A DNA stretch of 64,000 nucleotides from Phytophthora hibernalis. Taxonomy: Eukaryota > Oomycota > Peronosporomycetes > Peronosporales > Peronosporaceae. The notes under the pieces were generated by a model. That model was not told the origin of the DNA and did no database searches. It was given only the letters and a program-made list of their open reading frames with translations. This document shows, piece by piece, positions 46,779-58,200 of this stretch; position 1 is the first letter of the stretch, and every line of letters starts with the position of its first letter. The stretch spans positions 1 through 64,000 of the forward strand of contig JAAKBF010000390.1 in the NCBI GenBank assembly GCA_012656075.1, given 5' to 3'. The position numbers and the translations under genes are program-made.

Positions 46779-47785
46779 GTGAACAAGCTATCGGTAGATC
46801 AAGGTAGTCAGCAACCCGATCTACACGGTAATACATATGGTCTACACATGAAACGAGTTGTCAAGACGACTGCGGATTTACATCCGGACGAATTCAGCCG
46901 ATCAGAAGTCCAGATGTCGTTGGATCTACAAACGGGAGAACTACGCGGCTATTGGGAACAGCGTGAACGGAAAGAATGGTCTAAGCCAACGGAAGAGGAA
47001 GCAACCACTGTGACCCCGAATTCTAGTCGTCCTAACATCAATGAACTGCGCCGATCAGGCGATAGACCTTCAATGGATCTCCTCCCAGGGGAATCCCGAG
47101 GATATTGGAAACATCACGCTCCAGGGAAATGGTTCCGACAGGCCAAGCTAGCCGGCAAGATCAACAATGAGAAGGCGATCTTTCTCTTAGATACTGGTGC
47201 CGAAGTGTCCATTGTGGACACCACCTTTGCTCGTAAGGTGGGGTGGTATATCGACAGGAGTCAGAGTCAAGAATGTGTTGGGATTGGCGACAACGTGTAT
47301 ACCACGGAAGGGAGGACGCGAATCAAAATCACTCTGGCAGGGATGTTCGTGTATTTTTCGATATCTGGGTAGGAGATCTCTCCGGACAACAAGCCATTTT
47401 GGGCATGGACTTTATGGTTCCAGCTGGGATCCGTTTAGATCTAGCCGATGGATCAATTTGTCTGCCAGACGAAGTACAGATCCAACTTAGCGGACGCCGG
47501 CAGGTGTATAATGACAAGGCAAAACTGCTCCAGGTCGACCAGTATACGACGATAGGAGTGGGCGAGGCGGTAGAGTTACCCAGGCGGTTACGGCTATCCG
47601 AGCAGGAGAAATTGTGGGTCACGCGAGGAGATCGCTGGGTGGCCACGGTGGTGAAGGGTCCCGGCAAGAAACGATATCTTCAAGTCACTAATATTAGCGA
47701 CAAGGAGCTGATCTTGCAGGGTGACGAGAAGCTCGGCATGTGGCTCGGGATCGGATTCCTCGTATGCCAGGTTTCGTCTCGGTAG
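46779..47785 (+). pseudogene. gypsy-2 aspartic protease region
   Basis: IFLLDTGAEVSIVDTTFA at 47177-47230 holds the active-site D-T-G. After a frame break near 47370 the second half gives AILGMDFMVPAGIRLDL, the conserved I-L-G-x-D/N of retropepsins. A C-terminal extension (LSEQEKLWVTRGDRWVATV) lies before an acidic spacer (47780-48450) that leads to RT. Confidence 0.75.
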
Positions 47786-48469
47786 GGTCTCGTCGATACA
47801 TGGAGTGGCAAAACCTAGCCCTCGAAGCTATGGTAGAAGCGGACCCCGTGGAAGCGGACCAGGCGGAGCTTGATCCCGGACCCATGGTAGATCGGCCAGC
47901 ATACCCAACACCTCGTGCCATACTTCGACGAGGCCAGGTCGCCCGAGTCATCTGCGACCCAAGGAACCCCGCCGCCGAAGACACGGATCCGGAGATACCG
48001 GCACGACAAGCGGCGATAGAGATCACTGGAGAAGGAAGTGAAAGCGCTAGATCGGGCGAGAATGGGGCGTCGGTGTCGGAAGAGATCAAGGAAGCCCAAC
48101 TGGTATCTAAGCTAGACCCAGCTTCCGGGCTATCGCAGGAAACGAAGATTACGGTAACGGGAGGATGCCCGGGGTAGACCCTGAGGTGGAAGACCCGGAT
48201 CAAGTGGATGCCCACTCTACCGAGCCGGTACCCGACTCAGATCTGGATCAGGAGCACCAACTCGAACTGGAAATCGAGAGCCGAGCCATGATGAAGAAGC
48301 GACTCGATAAACTGTCCGCAACGAAGACATCAGAGGCCGACCAGAGACAAAGAGAAGATCCCGACCGAGACCGACCGGCTCCGATGGGGAAAACACATCC
48401 CGAACCAGATCCGCCCCAGCTGGTCGAAACCCTACCATGAGGCAGGCCATCTCTCGGCGGAAGATGTAG

Positions 48470-50520
48470 AAGGTGTATTGGCGGTGTTGCCGGAGATCTC
48501 AGCCACGACAGACGAAGTGACTTTCGAAGATATTCAAGTGGGTGATCCCGAGCATAATACTCCAGAAGAGATTGATCGCTTGCGCAAGATTATCTAACGG
48601 AGGCGACATATCCTGATCGACAAGGGTAACGCTTTATCACCTGCCGCTCGGGGTGCTGTGTGTGACATTGATGTGGGCGATGCAAGACCCATCGCACAAA
48701 GGGTCGGTAAGATAGCACCGCAGTTCCGTGAGAAGGTGTCAGATCTGATCAAAGGGCTCTTGGCGGCAAAGATGATCCAACACGCGACGTCGCCGTGAGC
48801 ATCGCCAATCGTAGTGATCATCAAGAAAACGGGGTCGATATACGTCTGTGTATTGACTATCGACTGGTCAATGGACTCACTCGGCTTATGATCTACCCGA
48901 TGTCCCTGATCAACGATCTGCTGGAAGATCTCGATAAAGTGTTGTGGTATTGCTCGTTGGACATGGCGAGCGGATTTTGGGTGGTGACGATGACGGACCG
49001 GACTCGTGCGATTTCGGCCTTCGTCACCCCGTTTGGACTGTTCGAGTGGAATCGGATGCCATTTGGCTTGAAAACGCTCCCCATATCTATCAACGACTAA
49101 TAGTTAACGCGCTATACGGCTTCACGCGGATTCCACAGGCAGATCAATTGGATTCGGTTACGGATCTGTTCGAGGTCGGCGAACCGGAAGATCCGGGTCG
49201 GCCGTCAGTATTGGGACGTCGATCATATATAGACGATATCCTGGTGATCGCCGGATCGTGGGACGAGATGTGTAGCCGCGTGGAAAATCTGATGAATGCA
49301 TGCGACAAATGGAACTTGTCCATCAGCGTGGTGAAAAGTTTCTGTGGATTACGTAATGAGGATTACTTGGGGCACCAAGTGTCGAGTAGAGGTATTGAAG
49401 CCCATCCCAAAGATCTGCAGACGCTAACCGATATACTTTTCCCAGGATCGCTCAGATCTATGCAGGCGTTCCTGGGCAGCTTGAACTACTATAATCGTTT
49501 CATCGAAGACTACGCGATCTATGCCGCAGTCTTGTACGAGCTACGAGAAGTAGAGTTCGCTGAGTTAAAGATCGCCCAGACCTCCGCCGGATCCTAGATC
49601 GAGGACTGTCCGTCGGCTCGGAGTCATCGGATGCCCCTGTAACGTTGTCTTTGCCAGTGATTGGGCGATCTCGGCAGCTCTGATGCAGAGTCACGATCAA
49701 GTGTACCATCCAGTCACCTTTGTCAGTCGAACGTTGAAATCCAACGAGCTGAACTACAATGTGGTGGAAAAGGAAGTGTTAGCTCTGCTGCGGATCCTAG
49801 ATCTAAACTAAAATCTGTTGGTGGGGCGTGAGATCCGGATCCTGACGCAACATTCCACGTTAGCTTGGCTGTTCAGGTCTCCTGGCCTCCAAGGACGTTT
49901 GTGGCAGTGGGCTGCCCTCCTGTCGCCATGGACATTGGAAATCATGAAATGTGTCAAGGGAGAGGACGAGATCTTGGGGGCGATGGCCGCTAGTATTACT
50001 CCCCGATCCGAGGTGGATGAAGCGTTGATTGCAATCGCGCCCAAAAAGGAGCCTAGACGACAGATCCAAGCTCCCGTACCTACTGTAAAAACAGATGAAG
50101 AACTCTACGTGGTTAGTTTCGACGGATCGGCACGGGTCAAGCGTGGCGGAGGCGCATACAGCGCGATCCTATGGATGTTACCAGAATGGACGGTACTCAG
50201 CGCTCGATGTGGATACGCCGAAGGCCTTACCGTGAATGAGGCGGAATACAACGGCCTTCTATTATGTTTCGATCTCTTGGAGGATGTTGACCAGGGGCGG
50301 CTAGTGATCTGCGGTGATTCCAACCTAGTAATCCTGCACGTACGGGGCGAGATCGATCGCAAGGCCCCGGGGCTAACGCTGCTGAAACAGAAGGCCTTAG
50401 ATCGACTTCGAGGATGGTCGAACCATGAGCTGTTACATGTCAAGCGAGATTGAAATGAGAGTACGGATAGCCTGGCAGGTGCGGCCTTACAGCGACAGTC
50501 TGGGATATTGTGGACGAAGG
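48470..50520 (+). pseudogene. gypsy-2 reverse transcriptase, RNase H and second (archaeal-type) RNase H
   Basis: RT motifs: IRLCIDYRLVNGLT (48840), YCSLDMASGFW (48950), FEWNRMPFGLK (49040), YIDDILV (49230), then LGHQVSSRGI and FLGSLNYYNRFI. The tether RNase H follows (ALMQSHDQVYHPVTFVSR, 49680; NYNVVEKEVLALL). A second RNase H is seen at 50100-50500: VVSFDGSARVKRGGGAY (Asp), VNEAEYNGLLL (Glu), VICGDSNLVI (Asp) and NESTDSLAGAAL (Asp). Frame breaks occur near 48800, 49075, 49600, 49810 and 50450. Extra archaeal-type RNase H domains are described for oomycete gypsy elements. Confidence 0.8.
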
Positions 50521-50728
50521 GGATTATCAGGACCTGGTGATCCTAAATCGGCTGGACGAAATCCTGGCGGTCCAGGCGGAGGAGTCGGTAGTCAGGATCT
50601 CCCCGGTCGCTGCACGATCGGGCTCTAGGTCTAGATCAACCCCGAGAGTACTGCAGGAAGAGTTTGTTCGGGATCTCAGGATCGAGAGGGTCCGGAAAGC
50701 TCAAGATGAAGAGAGGTGAATTGCAGGG

Positions 50729-52197
50729 ATGAAGAAATACCTGGCAAGTGACGTGGCCGAGCTCACTCAAGAGGAGGCTCGGTTATACAGTAACCTTGCT
50801 GCAGACTATGAAACGGACGACGACGATCTGCTCTTCTACTGTCCCCCGGGCGGAAGCCAGGCGAAGATCGAGATAATCTGTTGCGACTGGTTATTCCGGA
50901 TACACTCCAACAAGACGTCCTATATCGCTACCATTCAAACCTGGGTCTATACCGCAGCGTACAGCGAAACGTGGGAGAATGTGTAGACTGCAAGACCGGG
51001 AAGGGTCGTCCAACAATCCGAGGCGAGTCGCCCGGGAACATCCAGGCAACCTACCCGTTCCAGATCATAGCTATGGATCACATACCGTCGTTACCGAAGT
51101 CGTATAGAGTAACACTGAGCTGATGATCTGGGTGGATCTCTTCACCGGATATGTTATTGCAAAGGCTAGCGCTTCACGGACGGCGCAGACGATCGCGGAA
51201 TCATACGAGGAATGCGTGTTCCGCCGTTTCGGTGCAAGCGAAGCCATCCGCCACGACCGAGAACCGGGGTTCATGTCGGATTTTTTCGATCGTTTAACAA
51301 GATCTTGGGGCAGCGGCAGAGGGCCACGATGGCTTACCGACCACAGGCGAACGGCACGGCGGAACGCATGGTCCAAACGATCACTCGCGCGCTAAAGATG
51401 TATGTACATGATGTCAATCAGCGGGATTAGGATGAGTATGCGGAGCGACACACATTCGCCCTAAATACGGCCCAAGATCGGACCCGAGGCGACACCCTGT
51501 TCTATTTGGTGCATGGATGGGATCCCAGATCCACGCCCGAAGCACCCGACGTCAGCATCGCGACCCCGCAAATGGCGCTATCGGATCCAGCGATATTACA
51601 CGCAGGTCCGGGAAGAGGTAAACGAGACTTCGGAAGGCGATCGAAGCTCGAGCCGAAGTTCATAACGACGAAGTGCAGCCACATGCGATTGAAGCCGGAT
51701 CTCGCGTGTGGTTATATCTGGATCGGGTGAAGGAAGGATTTGCCCGGAAGTTAGCGCATCTCTGGCATGGACCGTTCCGGGTCGCGGAGAAGATCAATAA
51801 ATATACAGATCGCCAGAACGGAATACCGGTTATTACCAATTGTCCATGTATCGAAGTTGAAGCCTGTGCGAGAATTCCCAGATCGCCCACAGATACGAGT
51901 GGTGGCCGGAGAAACGGAACGCACCGATTTTGATGAAGCGCTGTTGCCTGAAGATAGCTGGATCGCAGATCTCGAACCGGACGAATACGAAGTCGAGCTG
52001 ATCTCGGATATGAGATCCGGCAAAAGACTAGATACAGTCGGATCCACCGGGAATTTCTGGTGCACTGGTGTGGATACGAGGAGCCGAGCTGGGTCGACGA
52101 AGCAGATCTCAACTGTGGCGCGCTGCTCCACCAGTTCCTGCGGGACTGCGCGAATCGGAATCGGTTCGGCGTGATGCAGTCGAACGAGGAGGAGTGA
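50729..52197 (+). pseudogene. gypsy-2 integrase with C-terminal chromodomain
   Basis: Zinc-binding part: VLYRYHSNLGLYRSVQRN and CVDCKTGKGRP (50920-51010). Core: IAMDHIPSLPKSYR (51065), DLFTGYVIAKASASRTA, RHDREPGFMSDFF (51250), PQANGTAERMVQ (51335). C-terminal part: ARKLAHLWHGPFRVAEKI (51740). A chromodomain at 51985-52197 reads YEVELISDMRSGKR and, after one frame break, EFLVHWCGYEEPSWVDEADL. Chromodomains of chromoviral integrases steer insertion to modified histones. Frame breaks near 50870, 51120, 51290, 51430, 51690, 51840 and 52035. Confidence 0.8.
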
Positions 52198-52379
52198 GGC
52201 GAAACCTATTGATGCGGTCTGGCGTATCAACGGGAGAGTGTGGAAAGGGTTGTGAGGAGGTCACAATTTCGGAGGAAAGGGATTATATTTTGTGTGTATA
52301 TGAAATCCGGCAAGACAATGAAGAAGTTACGAATACCAGATCCAGATCTAAGAGGCGGGATCGCAAAACGAACGTGTAT

Positions 52380-53771
52380 TAGGGAAGGATAGCTGCGTTT
52401 TGCTCCCGACATCGGCAAGCATGCGTGCGAAGAGCGGAATCTGGATCTACTCATGGGCCGCGTCGCTAGCTCCGGCCGGATGCACGTTGGAGAACTTACC
52501 AGTGAGACGCGGGATCTGGTGCGCAGGATGGCGTTCTGGGTATCGCGATAATGGTTGCGCCATGGATCAGCTTCGTTGCACTCGTCCAGCGCCTCCAGGA
52601 GATCGGTCGGCTCAGTTTGGGACACGTTGGGATTCGCAAGATTGACGAGACGTGCCACCACACCGGGGTACCAAGTCACTCACTGAGATCGCAACGGAAA
52701 ATGGAGAAATAGAAGTCCAACAATATGTCCAGATCACACCAGCCATCACGCATGGTTGTGATCAGGAGTCGAGCAGCTGTTTCCAGCGGTTTCCGGCGTG
52801 ACCACGATGATTGCTTCGACTCTTGCGGTATCGAGCCAGCCAGGGGCTGGCAGCCATCTTCGACTTGGAGATCGGAAAGGAGTGCGTGCTCTCCCAGTAG
52901 GTTTGCGCGTCACGTTCTTCATGGGTCCGGTACTGCCGTAAAAGTCACCCAGGCGACCCCCAACAGCGGGATCAAAGCTCATGGCGTTACCAGGATTCTC
53001 TAAGATCTCCCAAGGCTTGGTCGCCAGCGGATCATGGACATTTTGCTCGGTGATCAAGTCCTCGCAGTACTGAAATTCTTTCAGCATGGGCATGCCCCTC
53101 TGCTCGTCGGGAAACATCCAACCAGGCCGAATCGGAAGTACGGGGAATAGGACCGAAATAGTCATATTCGCGATGGTGACCCGATTGAGCTGAACCACGA
53201 TCCAAGGCTCCACGTCGGCAGGGACCAACACCCTGCTTTGAGTTCGACCTTAAATGCAAGATGTGTCGGGCGCAAACGGAGCGGCAGGTCAATTCGGATC
53301 GGCCGCGGGGTCTGTATTGCGGTCCGGCGTTCGAGAGCGGGGATCCGGGTGAAGATCTGCGTCGTCCGACCCGTCGGGCGAGTCAGGAGGACCACCGCCT
53401 CCACCAGCCGCCCTGACCGGAGTTTTGCGGGGTGGAGTAGCGTGTTTCTGACGACGATCCTCGGATCGAGACTGCGCCAGAGCCCGTAAGGTGGCCTGAT
53501 TGAAGGCGTCGTCCGCGGCTTCGGAATCGTCGGAATCGTCGTCGTTAGAAGGTCGATCATCTCCTCGGTCGAAGTCTTCAGGAGCATGACGTGGAGAACT
53601 CCCTGCAGATCGTGGCGGCGATCCGGAATGTCCTGAATGCGAGCCATCTCCTTGGTTCGATCTTCGTCGAGATCGGAGCCGCGGGCAGAGTGCCAGGAAG
53701 ACATGACGAATCGAGTTATCGCGACCAACGTGCTCGCAGTGATGCCGTTGTGCTGCAACAACTACGTGCAA
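52380..53771 (-). pseudogene. gypsy-2 antisense ORF between pol and 3' LTR
   Basis: Minus-strand coding-like sequence starting near 53771 or 53761: TRFVMSSWHSARGSDLDED, KEMARIQDIPDRRHDLQG, then an acidic/basic linker (SNDDDSDDSEAADDAF, RKTPVRAAGGGGG). A structured part follows (53240-52930) with PADVEPWIVVQLNRVTIANM, WMFPDEQRGMPMLKEFQYCED and PWEILENPGNAMSFDP. A tail reads VNLANPNVSQTEPTDLLEAL (52640). Frame breaks near 53560, 53270 and 52700. Gene-like antisense ORFs in this position occur in some plant and oomycete gypsy elements; function unknown. Confidence 0.5.
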
Positions 53772-53779
53772 GGGGCGGT

Positions 53780-54835
53780 TGTGGTGATGCGCGTTTTCAA
53801 GAATGAGACGCCCAGACGAGATTAGAGGTCACCGTTCCGGGAATATGACTGAGTGATGGATCTGGATCTGATGACATGGTAAAACGGATGGCGTGTTCTA
53901 AGCGGCACGAGGAGGGTGACACACTTGACGTACTTCAACGTGGATATGACGCGCCAGCGGAAGCCAGACGCGTGTCCGGACCAAGGGGCGAGAACTAAGA
54001 TACGGGACAGATCTATTCGGGACCCGGATCCAAGATCGACAGATCCGGATCTCAGATCTCAGATCATGTCTATAGCGCGATCAGGTGATTACGCCAGATG
54101 TATCCGGGGATCGGCCGCGAGCAAAGATTACAGAGATGGGGAGGTTATATAAGAGGTATAGAGCCGGTCATCCGCGGCAGTGGTGGATACATAGGTACGG
54201 TAGGAGACGAGATAGGACTTAACCGTAAATCAGAACTGAATTTGCCATCAAGTGCACAAGTGCTTCGCCTCAATCTTCCAACGGGAACTACATTGGCCCT
54301 ACAAGGTGTCGGCAAGTCTACAAGTAGCTGAACTAGTTGTTTGTGTAAGTCTGGATAATACATTGGCCAGATTTGCCTTACACTAGTGATCTACCTTCAA
54401 GTGTTGATATCGGATCCGACGGTGTTATTACTTGGCGAGGATTCTCAGTCTCTCGACCCCAGAATCCCCGCTATAGGAAGCGGCAAGTATCGCAAAGGAA
54501 GGGACTAACCACACCCCAAAAGGCAACCAACCGGCCCCGGATCAAGTCCTGGCCGCCAGATCCAAGCTCGACTTTATCGCTTGGGATCTGGATCCTAACC
54601 GGCAGCAGAGCGAAGACTTCTGCTCCATCCCCGCGTCCCGCCAGGACGTTCAAAAGTCGCATCGCTACATCTCTTCGGAGCGCTAAGAGAGCAGATCCAG
54701 CCCACCAACGGGTACACAAGGTGAGAAGTTCAGCAAATCGCGGATTGGGGTACCCCCTCCGTTAGTTGGTGTTCGAGCGCTGTTGGGAAGTTGGATCCTG
54801 TCTTAACCAGATTTTGACGGATCCGCTACACCACA
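53780..54835 (+). repeat. gypsy-2 3' LTR
   Basis: 1,056 bp, TGTGGTG to CACCACA, uninterrupted. It shows the empty site for the Harbinger insertion at 54359-54365 (ACATTGG). It is followed by the duplication CGTG and then 41 bp of gypsy-1 integrase. Confidence 0.9.
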
Positions 54836-54876
54836 CGTGCACAGTGTGATCCGGGACAAAATTAGAACGAAAGACT
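54836..54876 (+). pseudogene. gypsy-1 integrase, 41-bp middle segment between two insertions
   Basis: CGTG duplication followed by sequence reading HSVIRDKIRTKD in the integrase frame, ending in the duplication AGACT of copia-2. Joined to 40946 on the left and 59649 on the right, it keeps the frame (ERV to HSV; KD to LHTASDW). Confidence 0.88.
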
Positions 54877-55259
54877 AAAAGGCTTTGGTCGGTTGATGGC
54901 AAAATGCAAAGTGATTGATTTAGGTCCTTAGTTCGCAAACTCCTTGCTACCTCTAAGCCTACTGGATTCTCTACTGGATACACTCTACTGGATTCTCTAC
55001 CGGATACTGAGTTGCTTCAGCCAATCAGCGACTGCCATGTGGATGCCCATCTTGTACCCACAATCTTGTACCCACGTGTCCCGTAATCCCCGTAGCGTAA
55101 ACAGCGTCCCATCATCAGTGTCCCGCGTCCCATCATCAGTGTCCGCGTCCCATCATCAGTGTCCCGTAAACACAGGAATGATTGCGGTCCCACTGAGTGA
55201 AGGTCATACCGGTATCCTACCGGTATACCGCAGCTGCCCGAGGCGCCTTCTTGACAACA
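54877..55259 (-). repeat. copia-2 3' LTR (left copy)
   Basis: 383 bp, on the minus strand TGTTGTCAAG to AGCCTTTT. It contains three copies of a unit near CGTCCCATCATCAGTGTCC (55106-55168), against two in the right LTR. ACCGGTATCCTACCGGTATA near the 5' side is a short internal palindromic repeat. Confidence 0.9.
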
Positions 55260-58200
55260 CTCCCACTCGACTCGACAGCGATTGCACCTTGGATCCCGAG
55301 CTTGGTCGGAGCACACTGAACTGCGTTGCAGGAATTGGCTTCGTCATCATGTCCGCCAGCATGTCCGTTGTCGACACATATTGTAGCACCACTTGCTGTG
55401 CTTCCACCTTCTCACGCACGAAGTGGTAGCGAATGTCGATGTGCTTGGTGCGCTTGTGGAACTGCGGGTTCTTGGCCAACGCGATGGAGCCTTGGTTGTC
55501 CTCGTAGATCTTGACCGCTTCATCGCTTGCCATCTCGCCGAGCTCGAACAGGAACACCTTGAGCCACACTGCCTCTTGTGTCGCCTCCGATAGCGCCATG
55601 TACTCGGCCTCCGTCGAAGACAGCGCCACCGTCCGCTGTTTCTTGCTTCTCCAGCTGATGCATCCGCCGTTCATCATGAACGCGTAGCCACTTGTGCTCC
55701 GTCGAGACTCGATGTCGCCTGCCCAGTCCGCATCCGAATAGCCTTGAAGTCCATCGTGGCAGCTTGCTTGAAATTCGATGCCGTGCGTCTTGGTGCCTTG
55801 AATGTACCTGAACACCCTCTTGAGCGCCTGCCAGTGTGTCGGGCACGGGTCCGCTGCAAACTGGCTCAGCACTCCCACTGCAGCTGCCAGGTCCGGACGA
55901 GTGCCTACCATGAGGTACATGAGGCATCCCACTGCGTTCCGGTATGGCACGTTGACCATGGTCTCGTCGTGCTTGCAGCCACCTTCACACATGGCCTTCG
56001 TCAGCTTGAGACCCGGATCCTGTGGCGTCTTGACAGGGTTGCTCTTGTCCATGCTGAACTTCTGCAGGATATCTTTGGCGAACTTGGTCTGCCGCATCGA
56101 CATCTTCCCAGCCACCACGTCTTGCTCGATCTCCATCCCGAGGAAGTACTTGAGCTGACCCATGTCCGTCATCTCGAAGCGGTGACTGAGCGCCTGCTTG
56201 GTGTCGAGGAGCATCTTGTCACTGCTGCTGGCGAGGACCAAGTCGTCAACGTAGAGCGCCACGAAGATCATGTCTTGGCCGTCACGCTTCAAGTAGATGC
56301 AGTGGTCGGACTCGCACTTCTTGAACCCCAGCTTGAGCATGAAGTCGTCGATGGTCTGGTTCCACATGCGCGGCGACTGCTTCAGTCCGTACAGCGACCG
56401 CTTGAGCTTGCATACGTGGTCCGGTGGTCTTCGTCCACATAGCCATCCGGCTGTGCCATGTAGATGTCTTCGTCCAGCACACCGTTGAGGAACGCAGTCT
56501 TGACATCCATCTGGTGCAGCTTGAGACCATACTTGGCAGCTAGACTCAGTACGATCCGGATCGACGTGAACTTGCCTTGAACCGCTCGATCTCTCCAGCT
56601 TGGTTCTCCTTCACGCGAAACACCCATCTGCAGCCGATCGCCTTGCGTCCCTTCGGCAGTGGTACGACATCCCACGTGTCGTTCTTGAGCAGCGAGTCAC
56701 ACTCCGAGTCACACGCCTCCTTCCACTTGACTGCGTCGCTGGATTCCATCGCCGACTTGAACGTGGTCGGCATTTCTCCCACTGAATCCACGACGTACGC
56801 AGCTTCGAAGTCTTGACTTTCTTGAGCCGCAACCGACATCTCGTCCAGGGTCTGGTGTCGACTCTGCGACGCATACCGCTTGGCACTTGGAACCTCCGTG
56901 ACTTCCTCCAGCGACTGCGTCCGCGGGTGTCGCTTGCTGCCGGGCTCGAAGTCTTCGTCCCGCGCAGCTTCTTCCTCTTCTTCGTTGTCGTCTTCATCCG
57001 ACTGCGACGAATCTTGATCCGTCGTCTCTTCATCTTGAATGACCACCACCTCCCTCTGATGGTAGTCACGTCTCCCACTGTCGAAGACGTCTTCCATGAA
57101 TTGCGCGTCGCGGCTCACCAGCACGCGACTGCTCTCCAGTTCTTCGAATCGATACGCTTTCTCGTGCTCCGAGTACCCCAGGAACCGACAGCGCACCGAC
57201 CGAGCGTCAAACTTGGTGCGCTTCGCCTTCGGTACGTGCACATACGCGTGGCAACCGAACACTTTCAGGTTCGCCAGCAGCGGTTTCTTGCCCGTCAAAC
57301 TTGGTGCGGAGACTTGTCGTGGCTGATGGCGCGTGTCGGAAACCGATTACGGAGGAACGTAGCCGTCATCACCGCTTCACCCCAATACGTCTTGGGCAAT
57401 CCGGCATGTTCCAGCATGCAGCGCGCACCTCCACCAACGTCCGGTTCATCCGCTCGGCGACTCCATTCAGCTGAGGCGTGTACGGCGGAGTGAACTTCTG
57501 CACGATACCACGGTCCGCACAGAACTTGGCCATCGCGCCGGAAGTGTACTCGCCACCGTTGTCGCTCCGGAGTATCTTCGCGCGCTTGCCGGTCTGAGTT
57601 TCAGCAAACGCCACAAACTCCGCGAACTTGGTAGCCACCTCGGACTTGTTCCTCAGCAAATACACGACGCAGAAGTGCGACTTGTCATCGATGAACGTGA
57701 CGAAGTAGCGCTTGCCCCCAAACGTTGGCGTCTGCATGGGGCCGCACACATCCCTGTGAACCACCTCCAGCACGTGCTTCGCACGGTTCGGGGACGACTT
57801 CATGTAGCTCACTCGCGTTTGCTTGCCGAGTGCACACCCGTCGCACAGCTCCCACTGCTTCACCGACGTCATGTCGATGCCAACACCGTAGCTCTTCTTG
57901 ACGATGGCGTCTAGACCGCCATGGCCAATGTGACCAAGTCGGAGGTGCCAGAGGTACGACGTGGTGTCCCCTTGGCAATCCTTCGAACTTGCCGCATTGG
58001 CCTCGTCAGGCATCATCGGAGTCATGCACAGCTTGAACAGCCCTTTGCCCTCACGAGCGCCGAGCTGCCACTTGAGACCCTTGTTGTCCGCGAAGCACCC
58101 GTCGCTCTCGAAGGTGACTGGCCCGACGTCCTTGGTGAAGCGGCCGACCGAAAACAGGTTGCGCGACAGCTTCGGGATATGCCACACATTCGTGAGCACA

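Larger units (their letters stand above)
40947..54835 (+). mobile_element. Inner Ty3/gypsy element (gypsy-2), chromodomain and dual RNase H, 13.9 kb with nested transposon
   Basis: LTRs begin TGTGGTG and end CACCACA; a 4-bp duplication CGTG flanks the element (40943-40946, 54836-54839). Order: 5' LTR (split by a Harbinger transposon), PBS, gag, protease, RT, RNase H, second archaeal-type RNase H, integrase, chromodomain, an antisense ORF, 3' LTR. The layout fits the oomycete gypsy lineages reported to have acquired an extra RNase H. LTRs differ at roughly ten places per kb. Confidence 0.87.
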
